A program made the translations under genes and the position numbers. A stretch of 64,000 bases of DNA from Cyathus striatus (taxonomy: Eukaryota > Basidiomycota > Agaricomycetes > Agaricales > Nidulariaceae), in contig JAOVFP010000011.1 of assembly GCA_025738555.1 (NCBI GenBank), positions 3,906,001 to 3,970,000 on the forward strand, read 5' to 3'. The first letter of the stretch is position 1, and each line of letters starts with the position of its first letter. The notes under the pieces are model-generated. The model worked only from the letters and a program-made list of their open reading frames with translations. It was not told the origin of the DNA and did not search any database. Shown piece after piece: positions 24,299 to 35,889 of the stretch.

Positions 24299-25180
24299 TC
24301 AAAACCGAACTTTTGCAATAGTCTTATAAAACTCCCTCCCCTGAATCTCCGCAATCTCAAGTTCAAGCGCAGAAGGATACCTCGACCCATCAGGCGCCGC
24401 GAACGTCCCCGCACCCCACGGCGATCCTACATCCCACAACCACAACCACAACAGCAAACCCCACCAAAATAAAGGTTCAAGTCACACTTTAGAATACTTT
24501 CCTACTTCAAACTAGGAAGAAACGAACGCACCTCCATGAGGCTCATCTAAAGTACTCAACTGATTCACAGCCTTCGCATACCCAAACGGGACATAAACAA
24601 TCCCCTGATGCACAAGCGTAGTCAAAAACGTCAACGCGGTAGTCTCTTGTCCCCCTCCCTGGCCAGACGTAGACACGAATGTACCCGCGTATTTTCCATA
24701 TAGGGCCCCTGTGACCCATAGATGGCCTGTTGCATCCCAGTACGACTTTTCGTATTTGTTAAGTATTAGGATTGTATTAGTTAGATGGGGGAGCGTACTT
24801 TAACTTGAGCAGGCATATTCCCATACCGCGTTGGAATACCGAACAAAAAGGCGTTATACTCTTTTAACGTATCTCGCTCAGCGGTTGGATAGCCCCTCTT
24901 CGGCGGGGCCTTTACTTTTTCGAGGATATCAGGTGTAAGCGTTTCGGGCACCCTATATATCACTTCATTCGTATTGTAGAACATGTGGAAGAGAGGAAAT
25001 GGCATACTGATAGATTTCCGCGCTCCCACCGGCACTTTCGATTCCTTTCTTTTCTGCTTCGGCCACTAGGAAGGAGCCTTTGAGGGTTGTAAGAGCGTTA
25101 AGTTTGATGAACTTACAATCAGCGACATGTCCATAAAGTGAATAGATAATAATAGCTATCTTATGCGAGGGATCAGACAT
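24299..25180 (-). CDS. NAD(P)H:quinone oxidoreductase, WrbA/flavodoxin-like
   Basis: FMN-dependent two-electron quinone reductase of the WrbA/Ycp4/Pst2 family, cytosolic or eisosomal. ATG 25180 gives [21 protein letters not shown], the FMN phosphate-binding start. After introns come [84 protein letters not shown], and [20 protein letters not shown] to the stop at 24299. About 205 residues, usual for the family. In wood- and litter-decay fungi such enzymes reduce quinones produced by laccase. The two laccases next door make that link attractive, but it is inference from position only. Confidence 0.9.
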
Positions 25181-25358
25181 ACTGGGCAGAATAAAGTAGA
25201 TGAAAGACACTCTTGTCGGAATGGGATTATATGATGCGTTCGATGGAGTCGACTCCAAGTAAAAGTTCTAGTTCTCTAGTACCTCACTATTTCGTCACAT
25301 GCGCAAATCCCATTAAACAACAAGTTGAAATAAATACAAATGTTCTCCCTACGACGAG

Positions 25359-26241
25359 AACCTAGGGGTATACCTAATACATAACAAATAAGGCCGGCTA
25401 TTGCCGGCAAAGCCCACTAACTACACACAAGTAAGTAAAGTACTTGAGATTAAGTAGTTTAACTTATACTAATAGCTAACAGGGAACCTCATAATGAAAG
25501 TAACTTATAGAACGGAAATAAAAGCAACGAAGTGCTATGTATAATTTGTCAAATTCTTAAGTTCAGTAGAAACCTGTGAGGAATACCAAGCATACTTAAG
25601 TAGTATCTGAATAGAACTTATTATAATTGCCATCATTACATGTCGGAAAGACGATAACTGAGAACAAAGGGTAGAATATATATATGTAACAGTGGTTGAC
25701 CGCACACTGCACAGACAGACCTTAACTAAGCTGAACAAGAGAGAAGGCGAAATGCCGAGAATGTAAACAAGAACAAATGTGTTGTAATTTACTGCCAAAA
25801 AATTTCGAGCTCGAGCCCCATAACCCTACTAACTAAAGTTAGTGGGAATAAAATAAGTATGTCACTGTGTCAGAACCTAGGGGTATACCTAATACATAAA
25901 ATAAGTATGTCACTGTGTCATAAATATAACAAATAAGGCCGGCTATCGCCGGCAAAGCCCACTAACTACACACAAGGAGAATAAGTAGATTCACTTATGC
26001 TACTATAGCTAACAAAGAAATTTATAGTACTTATTATAACTGCCACGCACGTCGCACAGACAATAAGTAAGAAGGATATATACAAGTAACGACAGTTGAC
26101 CGCATAGATCTTAACGAAGCTGAACAAGAGAGAAGGCGAAATGCCGAGAATGTAAACAAGAACAAATGTATTGTAATTTACTGCCAAAGAACTTCGAGCT
26201 CGAGCCCCATAACCCTACTAACTAAAGTTAGTGGGAATAAA
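25359..26241. repeat. Tandem pair of a MITE-like repeat
   Basis: Two copies, 25359-25874 and 25875-26241. Each starts AACCTAGGGGTATACC and contains the hairpin GCCGGC-TATT/TATC-GCCGGC followed by CCCACTAACT, and each ends AAAGTTAGTGGGAATAAAAT. CCCACTAACT and AGTTAGTGGG are inverted ends. Copy 2 has an internal deletion of roughly 170 bp. A 21-bp unit (AAGTATGTCACTGTGTCA) is duplicated around the junction. Related ends appear near 37075 and 47065. Confidence 0.7.
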
Positions 26242-26243
26242 AT

Positions 26244-28653
26244 CTACACAATCGCGCCCTTATCATTTGCACTGAGCGAGTTGTATATCGAGCACAAATT
26301 ATTCCACGCGGCTAAATACAAACTTATCAGCCTTTTCTGTAACAAAAAGTGAAAAAGAAAAGACATACCAGGAACAGGACTATTCGCAGCAGCAGTCCCA
26401 GGCACATCCTCAGCCATAACAACAGCAAGCCCCATATCCAAATGCCAATCAATATGACTATCATCTCATAAGCACCTTCCTAAACCAGAGAGAAAAACAG
26501 AACTTACCAATGCAAAAACCACGGCCCCGAATTATCCGTTCTAAACCTTATAGTAACATTATCCCCAACAATACCAGTGCTCACGACGTCGCGCATGACG
26601 GGGTTTTCATAGTTGTACGCTAGACTGCCTGCACTACGGATGACGTGGAAGTGATGTCCGTGTAAATGGAATGGATGCTAGATGAAGTAAAATAAAATAA
26701 GTTGTTTGGTGCAACTGAGAAGAGTGATGCATACAGGAGCACCGACGATACTGCTCGTAACGCCCGATGGAATGCTGATTTGAATTACTTTATTTTTCGG
26801 GAGAGGGTATATCGACCCGGCGGGTAGTAAGTCTGCTGTAAGAAATAAGTACCAATCATCAAGAAATTATGAATGTGTGAAGCTTACAAGGGTTCGAACC
26901 TCCACTTAAGATTTGAAGCAACACCGGGACGGTAGGAAGTAGGTATGATACACCATTTACGCTGAACTTGAACGTAACAGGATTCTATAGAGATAAGATT
27001 AGGTAATGGTGCTTACTCAGGGGAGAATATGTTACTTACAAAGGCAATGGCGAGGTTATAAGAGACATCTGCACCGTTGATGTTGGGTTCGCCAGGCTAT
27101 ATATCACAATCAGAATAATCGTAAATCACGACGAATATAAACTTACAGCAGGCTCATTCGTAAGAGGCTATATCATCCAACATCATCAGTCGAACATCGT
27201 CGGCGAGAGTGAAAGAAAGCTCACATGAAGATCCGTCTCTTTAAGCTTGTTAGGGAACAGATCTGGTAAAGTAGTAGAAGGATCATCGTCCTCTGCACCA
27301 GCATAGCGCAGAATGGCCGAGTTGATTCCACCCAAGAAGCCTTGTGGGGTTGGTGCATTGGGGTTGGCGCGGATCCCTGTATACAACCGTTAGATACCGG
27401 AAGATAGATGAACTAAAGTGCTCACAGTAGTTATCAACGTCTTGGTTAGCATTCAAGACAAATGAATAGCGTTGTGCTATAATGACAATTTATGGTTAGA
27501 GTCGTTTATCTGAGTACAAGTAGGTAGACTTACCAGCGAAGATTTGAAGGGAATCAACAGCGAGTGGTTGGACATTGATTCCGTCAACCTCAATTATCGT
27601 AAGATCATGGCCATCGATCGAGAATGTAAAGTTAGGATCGCAGGATATCGACACAAGGCGGAACCGGTATCTATTTAGAAGGGTATTATTGGTGTTCGCC
27701 GAGGAATAATGGCATCATGCCACGTACTTCTTTCCCTGCTGCACATTCACCACAGCCAAAGGAGACTGCAGCCCTAATACATACCGTCCCAGACCATTGA
27801 TCAACACCGAATCAGGTGTACTTGAGAGAAGGATCAGATAAACGGATATGTAATTAATCAAGAAGACTCACGGGATCGGACCTTCCTGCGGAGACACCAC
27901 ATGGTACCTAAGGCGATAAGTTAGAAGAAGTCAATGTGTACATTAATCGTCGACTAACCAGTCGGCTAGGGTGATGATGGTATCATCGTTGTCGATATCA
28001 TAGAGACTCTTGTGAGGATCGTTGGGGTCGTACACGACAAATGCACCGCGGAGTCCGTCACAGTACTGCGTTTCTATAATTATAATAAGGTTATTAAACT
28101 TGAGAATATTATACAGAAGACTTGACAGTACGTACTAAGATGCGAATGATACCAATATGTACCAGCCTGATCGAGGACATTAAAGTTGTACAAGAAAGAG
28201 TTTCCACTGGCGATAGGACACTGAGTAACAAAGGAGGGTCCATCCGCCCAATTTGTTCCCTTCTGGTAGATCCCGTGCCAATGCTAATAGACATAATGCA
28301 GCATAAGCGATGATGATACAAATTAAAGATAGAAAGTTATAGCAGCTCCACTCACGATCGATGTCGTTTTGTGCATCGTAATGTCGGATAATTGGTTGAC
28401 CACGTTAATCTGGAAATTTGAGCCCTAAAGAGGACTGTTAGTCTTACTTGCCAACCCGAAGAACAAAACAACGAACTTTATTTCCAGATATTACAGGTCC
28501 AAGAAATGTGCCACCAGCAAGGACGGTGCTACGAGTGAAGCCATCCGGGGAGATATTATTGTTCGCGATGTTTAAAGTCGCGACTGGACCAATGGAAGCG
28601 AACGCTCTCATAGAGAGTCCAAGAGAAATCGTCGCCGCCTGTAGGAGGTACAT
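26244..28653 (-). CDS. Laccase (multicopper oxidase), copy 1
   Basis: Secreted phenol oxidase. ATG 28653 starts [20 protein letters not shown], a signal peptide, then [19 protein letters not shown]. All four copper signatures are visible: L1 [19 protein letters not shown] (around 28280), L2 GTYWYHSH then [10 protein letters not shown]3 [14 protein letters not shown]4 [18 protein letters not shown]. The residue ten after the L4 Cys is Leu, typical of higher-potential basidiomycete laccases. Around a dozen short introns; the frame is kept. The C-terminus is [19 protein letters not shown], stop at 26244. About 515-520 residues, normal length. Confidence 0.93.
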
Positions 28654-30223
28654 TTAGAATCCTTTATGGAGAGAAAAGAAGAACAGCAAGTTCTGAGGAC
28701 CTGCTGCACATATGTTTTAGGTTCTTATATGTTTGAAGTTTGCCTCTGCGTAGTTGAATCACAAAAATGACGCGTTCATCTCAAAAAAATGTTAGGCACA
28801 TTCTTCTCTTGGCTGTTTTGATTCGTCTCCGGGTATAGTGTTTTGACATAAGGTACATACTCAACAGACGTGCGACTGGAAAGACCCAGTGAGAGCTCGA
28901 CAAAAGGTGACACTGGTCTTTCTGACACCTTTCCCTACAGTTTGGATGATCCTAAGTCGCCAAGCCCATTTCTTCGAGGAGTGTGCGAGTTCTGGGGAAC
29001 CGTGTTCCATGTACTGATGTTATGCTGATGTGCATGAGAGACCGAAGGAAAATGAACGGAACCGCAAAGTAATTTTGCTGTTGTCGTGGAGGCTTTTGGG
29101 AAACAATGCCAAATATTGATGTCTCCGCCATCCGTCCGGCGTCTCTTCTGCCTTCCATTTGCTTTCCATTTGCATTCCTTCGCATTTTGTATCCGAATTA
29201 CAAACACTGAGAACAAAAAGTGATTTTAGCTGCTAAAATTTCTGTCATTTCTGTCAACAACCTGATAATTATGGCTTACTTGCGCGCGGTCGCGCAAGTT
29301 GCGCTTATCTCATAATCTTGCAGCCGACGCTTTCATTCGACCCTTACTGATGCCCACAAAGTTTCTTTCCGAACGATGACGATAAATATACGTCATAGAC
29401 ATCTCTTTCCGCTGTCTCGCGCAACGCCTAATTGCGACGTTGATTGGCGTTTTGGGATATCAGCCAGCTGAGCATCTTCTGTCAAGACATTTTGATGAAA
29501 AGCATCACATGCTCGACGCTCTGAAGAACGAGCAAATGATGCACTGTCCAATTTAAGTTGTTATATGTTGTGTTTCTCCGTTTTGCTGCTGATGGGATGT
29601 TTCTGAGGACCCTTCCCTCTACGTCGTCAAACCCACGATGTCAAGCGACATGGTAATTGTTTCCAAAGTAATACGTTCCATGGCATATCCTGAGCTTTCT
29701 GAAGCATTGCGCAATTACATTACATGATGGTCGATAAAGAAGATAATCTTTACATGTGGTTGCCATGTCACATTTACTTTTATAAGTACCTTGAATGTCA
29801 AATGGGGTCATTGGTGGGTTTGCCGGAAAACCCAAAGAGATTCCTTTGCTAAGCCATTTGATGATATAGTTTAGTGTTATATTCAAGTTCCGAAAATATG
29901 ACCATACTCGTACAGGTTGATTTAACCGCAACTGTGGCACTACTGGCACCTAGCATTGTTCATCATATAGGAACCATCACAAAAATTATATGGCTTTGTG
30001 GCGATTCAAACAAAGCCATCCGGCAGCTTGACCGTGAAGTAGTACTTACTTTTCACGGTTGGTGCAAAGTTGCTCGATGGGCTTTACGGTGGTCTGTCAT
30101 ATTACTACATAACATATATTGAACCCGAGTTAATAGCGCCGATCCGTTTCGACGAATAAAAATGTAATTTATAGGTATATAACGTCACATTCCAATCACA
30201 TTCACCCAGCGAAAAAGCATAGC
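28654..30223. other. Intergenic region between the laccase genes, no gene recognised
   Basis: Presumed promoter of laccase copy 1 plus 3' flank of copy 2. It includes a perfect hairpin CTTGCGCG-CGGT-CGCGCAAG (29279-29298) and a short palindrome ATTTTAGC-T-GCTAAAAT just upstream (29223-29239). No coding region with family features. Confidence 0.4.
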
Positions 30224-32519
30224 CTAGACTTCTGGAGGAAGTGCGTCGTAAGTAGGACAAAGGCTCTCCCAAGCACCTGTTTGAAATATACATTGTTTAA
30301 TCTTGTGACACGGACATCATAAGAAAATGACTTACGAGGTACAGTCTCGTCGTGTACAGTAGCAACACCTTCCGCAAATACGACAGCCATACCTCTATAT
30401 ACCGTAGTTAGATCAACCGAGTGGGCGAAACTAAAATGTTGCTCACGCTTCCAAATGCCAATTGTTGTGACTGATTTTAGGACGAGTCAGAATAGTAAAA
30501 TTTAGAGCACAAACATTTATAGACATCCTTACCAATGGACAATCCAGGGACCAGGGTTGTCAGTCCTGAAGCGAATGGTGACATTGTCGCCGGCAAAGCC
30601 AGCAGCAACCACATCACGCCGAACTGGGTTAACATAGTTATAAGTCGAACTTCCCGCAGAGCGGACAACGTCAAAAGCATGCTAGACACGGAGATGTCAA
30701 TAGAGCCGTAAATAATCGCGCATGAGGGTCTAGCTTACACCGTGGAGATGCATAGTGTGCTATTTATAGAGTACTCAGTAAATGGGCAACGATAAAAATC
30801 CATAGCTAGCGTACCGGGCTACCAACAGAACCGCCGGGAACAGAGACCTCAATGACCTTATTCGGCGGGAGGACATATACACTTCCAGGAGGAAGTAACG
30901 CCTCGGGAGACATTGCGCCGCTCATGATCTGCAGCAGGACGGGTACAACAGGCGGTTGGAAACTCACACCATTTATGGTTGCTCGAAATGTCGTAGAATT
31001 TTGCCCGATGACCAAGTTAATCGCCATATCTGGAGGGTTAGCTCCACCAGGGGCACCTGCATTTATGAGAGGGTGTAGACTAGTTTCAAGGAGAGGGATG
31101 GTGGAGTTCGTTTGAGTCGTGTTAGGGTCTACATCGGGAGCACCAATATAGCGTAGGATGGCTGAGTTAATGCCTCCGTCGAATCCCAACGTTCCCGCAT
31201 TGGGCTGTGCACGAACCCAGTAGTTTCCGATAGTTTGGTTAGCTTCCAAGACGAACGAATAACGTTGGCCTGCGTAGATTTGAATGGAATCGACGTTAAC
31301 AGGTTCGACGTTGTTACCGTCAACTTCAATGATTTGCTTAATGGTTATAATGGTTAAATTTAGAACCTTATAGATGTAGATGATAAGACGAACCATAGTG
31401 TGGCCGTCAATAGAGAATACATAATTCGGATTACAAGAGAGAGACACTAGTCTGAATCGGTACCTAACATGCTGTTGTACCCTGATAATTGCAAGCTCCA
31501 AAATTGGCCCCCCAGCATAACGCCCTTTCCCATTAATTAGTGTCGCATCCGGAGTTGGGACACGGAGTACCGATGGAGCAGGAATGTGATACCTAGATCT
31601 ATGGCGTGAATTTTAAACTGCAGGAGGACAATTGGTACCTACCAGTCTGCCAGAGTGATAATTGTTGACTCTGTAGGGTTGCACAGGTAACTATTATGAA
31701 AAACTTATAACTAGTAATGAACCGTACCATCGTCGACCTGATACCTGATCATATAACATGAGCAAGAGAACTGGTGTGTACAAAGCCGGTGATGACTTAC
31801 TTAAACTTGTGTGGATCAAGAGGATCTTGTACAACCATGACACCCCTCAGACCATCACAGTATTGAGTCGCTGTATAATTTAACAAACATATATTTCATA
31901 TCTGCATACCACTTACAATAATGCGAATGGTACCAAAATGTACCCGCTTGATCCGCGGCAGAAAACTGGTACACGAAAGAGTCTCCTGGAGCTATGGGGC
32001 ATTGCGTGACTCCAACCACACCATCGGCCCAGTTACTTCGTCCCTGAAATAAACCATGCCAGTGCTATATCGGAATATGTAAGTAGGTACTAGTCCACAA
32101 ATAATAGAGTACAATAATATTTACTATACTGGTACTTCGGAGCATTGTGGTGTCCGTTAGTTGGTCAATAACATTAATCCTGAAGGTTGAACCCTATAGA
32201 AATGCAGTCAACAAAGACAGAAACAGGGATATTCCGGGCGAGGTGCAACTTATACCTTAGTACCAATAATAACTGGTCCAGGGAAAGTCAATTTGCTGGA
32301 AGTAGACCCCGCCAGAACAGCACTTTAAAACCCATTCAGGAGCTGTTGGTTGATGTAGGTGCAGACTGGCAATGCTTACGAACGGTTGAAACCATCGGGG
32401 CTTATGACCTTATTTCCAACGTATAAATTGGCAGCAGGCCCAATAATGTCAGCAAAACTGTAAGAAAGGACTGAAAGGACAACGATGATAGGTAAAATAA
32501 GTATCCTGCTTATCCACAT
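30224..32519 (-). CDS. Laccase (multicopper oxidase), copy 2, atypical L4 motif
   Basis: ATG 32519 starts [20 protein letters not shown], a signal peptide, then [20 protein letters not shown]. Copper motifs: L1 [16 protein letters not shown]2 GTFWYHSH then [10 protein letters not shown]3 HTMHLHGHAFDVV, L4 [19 protein letters not shown]. Every Cu-ligand His and the T1 Cys are present. L4 differs from the usual HCHIDWHLE (Ile-Asp to Asn-Asn), and the T1 axial position is Met, usually read as lower redox potential. Introns are many and short; the frame holds to the stop at 30224. Paralogue of copy 1 on the same strand, with moderate divergence. Probably functional but with different substrate or potential (inference). 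Confidence 0.9.
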
Positions 32520-34434
32520 GGTGAGATGGAGGAGGGGGCGTAGCCGTGAAGACAGGTGTAGAAATGATTTACACAATACTCACTTTTATATCCAAGCATT
32601 CAATATTCAGGGCTCAGCGCTCAGTCCTGGCAGTGGGCCCTGGTTAAACTTAGATAGTCCGAATCATTCAGTCTGACAGTGGGCTTTACTTAGATACTGA
32701 TACACAATTGAATATTGATGGACCGAAGAGGGGCGGGTCGACCGTCGACATCACGGACAGAGGCCTACCTTAGGCAGCTTCAGAGTTAATGCGGATGAAA
32801 GCATGTAAGGTCAGGAAATCGTCACGTATCTGGGGTATAAAATGTAGTCATTCCGAAATTTAAGAACGGAAAGGTGCTACATACAGTCTACCAAATTCGT
32901 GGCATCCCTCGGAAACGATGAACTTGGACGTGCTAAATGACAATCGATAATCGGTTAACAGCAAGAGACACACATACGCCGTATACAAAGCGAGCGTGTA
33001 ACACTGAATCTTGGTATGCATAGCTTGAGAGACAATCGATAGGGGCACAGTGAATCAATGCAATTCACTCATCGGGCTTGCACCGGACATCCCACTGCGT
33101 TGCCAGTGCGCATCTTAATGGCTACTTCTGAGTTGAGGCCTACAATCATGATACTACTACATATAAAGGCGATACTTTTCGTCATTTGAGCATCTTGAAC
33201 CTCTCCGTTTCTTGTTCAAATATGCTATTTGAACCGCTAGTCCTTGTTTTCTGCACTTTATCAGCCTACCAATGTCGTAAGTTATCCATCGCATTCTGAC
33301 AGTCACAAAGTACTTACAGGAACTCGTATAGCAAACTGGGGCCGTATTCACCGGCACAAAGGTTTTCCATTTGATGATTAACAGACCTCCTTTCTTAGTT
33401 GACAGGACGTCCACTTTCGCCCGGACGTAACTTTCGCTGGCCGCCGCATCATAAATATCGTAAAGCAGTAAATGCCCACACTGCACCTGGCCCAAGATCC
33501 AGACATTTTAAACTACAGAACGCAGTTCTGTATAGTCATACTTAGATAACTAAATCGAATGAGAAGACTATTAATTGCTTCATGACGTCCGAAAGCTTGC
33601 CTTCAAGCTAACTTCAAACCATCCAGTACATATTGCCACTGCTGTCACCTCCTAAACGCAAGTCTAGCATATGGAGGGCTCCAAAGCAGTAGGACTAGCG
33701 AAAGACTTCAAGCGCACTTGAAAATCGAATTATAAAGCATGGGTATTCAATGATGAAGTCTGGACCTGAGGAATGGATTCCAGGAAAGTAGCAGAGGGCC
33801 GCTCGTGCCAGCTGTGCTGTTCCGATGACAAGGTCACGGGCCAAGTTCATTAGCGCCATGTGGCGCATGGCTTTGTCGTTGTAAGTATATATGTATGTAT
33901 GGACTCTATAGAAGCTATTGAAAGACAGAGTCAAACAAGCTACAAAGCTCTAGAATCTATTAGTCAACTACTTATTAAGTAGTACTTTCGCAAGTTAAGT
34001 ACAAGTTGAGACTAAGGAGTACAAGGTTCTGTCCGAAAGATAAGTATTCTGAGTCCCTTAAACTATATGTAAGTATACTTATGCTTACCACGACAAGACT
34101 TTACATAGTGCCTTGATAGTGCCAGTCAAATGTGAAGTCCCCCGCCCAACCCCCGCCGCCCGCGGATTCCGGTCACGATAATGCAAGCTATGCTGTTATT
34201 TTTATCATTATGCCACAACGAAGCGTGACAGGTCCGGAGTGATTGGCATCAGCTCTAATCAGACTGACATTCGAATTCAGCTCAGAACCCTAGACCCAGG
34301 CTCAAAAGCAAACACAAACGATAGCCTGTCGAAAGGTCAGGACAGCTGGTTCGTATGGGTAAGTAATGTATTTCTTGTAGTATGGTGTAATCTCACGTGT
34401 AAGTTATATACTAGACTCATTGGTGCCTCGTCAA
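32520..34434. other. Gene-poor stretch between laccase 2 and the F-box gene
   Basis: No family-level coding match. A minus-strand frame at 33157-33495 is open for 112 residues, but it has no recognised motif and weak gene character. The GC-rich tract 34138-34170 (cccgcccaacccccgccgcc) may be promoter of the F-box gene. A candidate 5'UTR intron (GTAAGT at 34359, CTAG near 34414) precedes its ATG. Confidence 0.35.
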
Positions 34435-35889
34435 ATGAGCGCCTTACAGTCGCTACCTAACGAGGTTCTGGCGAAGATATTTGTCTGGGGAACTGTGCTT
34501 TGGTGGCATAACAGCCGAACAAAATTGCCCTTCCCTATGATTGTCGGTGGTGTCTGCACTCACTGGCGGGTGCTATCTCAAGGCACTCCAGAATTATGGA
34601 GACGAATATTCGTTCCTTTTTCTCAAGATCATGTCAATACCCTGTTGTGGGTATCAGAATGGTTGAAGAAATCCGCTGCATGCACCTATACGATTACCAT
34701 CGATGCAGCTAAATCGGCCTTAACACACAATTTATTTACGATAAAGGAAATCTTGGTGGTAGTCGGGCAACATTCCTCTAGGCTGCGTCATCTTGAAATT
34801 CGTGGGTGGTCTACTATTCGAGAACAAGACATGGACATTATATCACCGTTACGTACCGTGAAAAACGCTCCTAACTTAGAATCTCTAAGTTTTGTCCTCG
34901 TGGGAGGAGAAGCAATATCTCTTACATCCAAGGCAGTGGATGGAAATATCTACATTCTGGGAGCCGCACCAAGACTCTCAAAAGTTATCTTAGTAGGGGT
35001 ACCTGAGCCTCCACTCGTTTTAACGCGGCTCTCTTATGTTGATCTGCATTCCCTGCAAACGAATTTTGATGAGATAAAAAGCTTTTTCGCTGCATCACCC
35101 GATTTAAAGACTCTCGTTCTGCATCATTTGCTCCCTTCTCCGGAGCCAATGTCTCATCAGAGCCATACCATCGTAGTTCCATCTCTACGGGAATTAGGCG
35201 TTAGCTTTGCAAAATCGACGACAGGCACCCCTTCCTACTTCTTTGAATATTGCAGATTCACCAAGTTGGAATATCTAGAGCTAGAAGGAGAATGCGATTT
35301 CGCCTCCTCTGCATTGGCTGGATCTGTACCGATATCTGAAATATGCACAGTCAAGATTTCTAACATGACTTTTCATCCACTCGCTGCCACCCCAATCTAT
35401 CAATTCCTACATTCCATGTCGAACTTGAGGCACATTCAATTGTTCAATGTGCCTGTTAGTACGTTGTTTATGAATCGTGCCGCCAAACCACTCCGGAGGA
35501 AGCGTTCCCTAGAGCTTCAGCCCAGACCTAAGCTTATGGAAATTCGACGAGCAGAATTACCATTTCAGCGCGTAGAAACACCTGCGGTGCCGCATACATT
35601 TTGGCCCAAGCTTCACATGATAACGGTTGACTCTCTCGTCGGTGGCGAGTTGGCATCCCTGTGCAACTTTGTTAACGCACACCAAAATGTCCGAAAAGTT
35701 CAACTGTCTGCCTCATCTAAGAGGCATCTTTTACATAGTGTTAGACGTATGGGCGATGATCGATTTGAAGTTCCAGGAATCAGATCCAGAAATTGGGGAC
35801 ATAGCGAAGGTGTTTTGGATGCCTTCCAGTGGTTAAAAAGCCGCGTTGTTATTGAGGATATTGGACTAGGTACTGAAGGCCTTCTTTGA
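34435..35889 (+). CDS. F-box protein
   Basis: Single-exon gene of 484 residues. The start is ATG 34435 (MSALQSLPNEVLAKIFVWGT); upstream in-frame codons are TTG/GTG. The F-box-like N-terminus (LPNEVLAKIF ... VCTHWRVLSQGTPELWRRI, residues about 5-60) would bind Skp1 in an SCF ubiquitin ligase. The rest is a long leucine-rich, LRR-like region without sharp repeats (for example LRHLEIRGW, LESLSFVLVG, LRELGVSF, LEYLELEGE), as in the large expanded F-box families of Agaricomycetes. Target unknown. No sign of disruption. Confidence 0.85.
   Translation: MSALQSLPNEVLAKIFVWGTVLWWHNSRTKLPFPMIVGGVCTHWRVLSQGTPELWRRIFVPFSQDHVNTLLWVSEWLKKSAACTYTITIDAAKSALTHNLFTIKEILVVVGQHSSRLRHLEIRGWSTIREQDMDIISPLRTVKNAPNLESLSFVLVGGEAISLTSKAVDGNIYILGAAPRLSKVILVGVPEPPLVLTRLSYVDLHSLQTNFDEIKSFFAASPDLKTLVLHHLLPSPEPMSHQSHTIVVPSLRELGVSFAKSTTGTPSYFFEYCRFTKLEYLELEGECDFASSALAGSVPISEICTVKISNMTFHPLAATPIYQFLHSMSNLRHIQLFNVPVSTLFMNRAAKPLRRKRSLELQPRPKLMEIRRAELPFQRVETPAVPHTFWPKLHMITVDSLVGGELASLCNFVNAHQNVRKVQLSASSKRHLLHSVRRMGDDRFEVPGIRSRNWGHSEGVLDAFQWLKSRVVIEDIGLGTEGLL

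Noticed and set aside
26885..26900. GGGTTCGAACC as a tRNA B box
   Set aside because: It lies at an exon edge of laccase copy 1 and no A box is found at the right distance.
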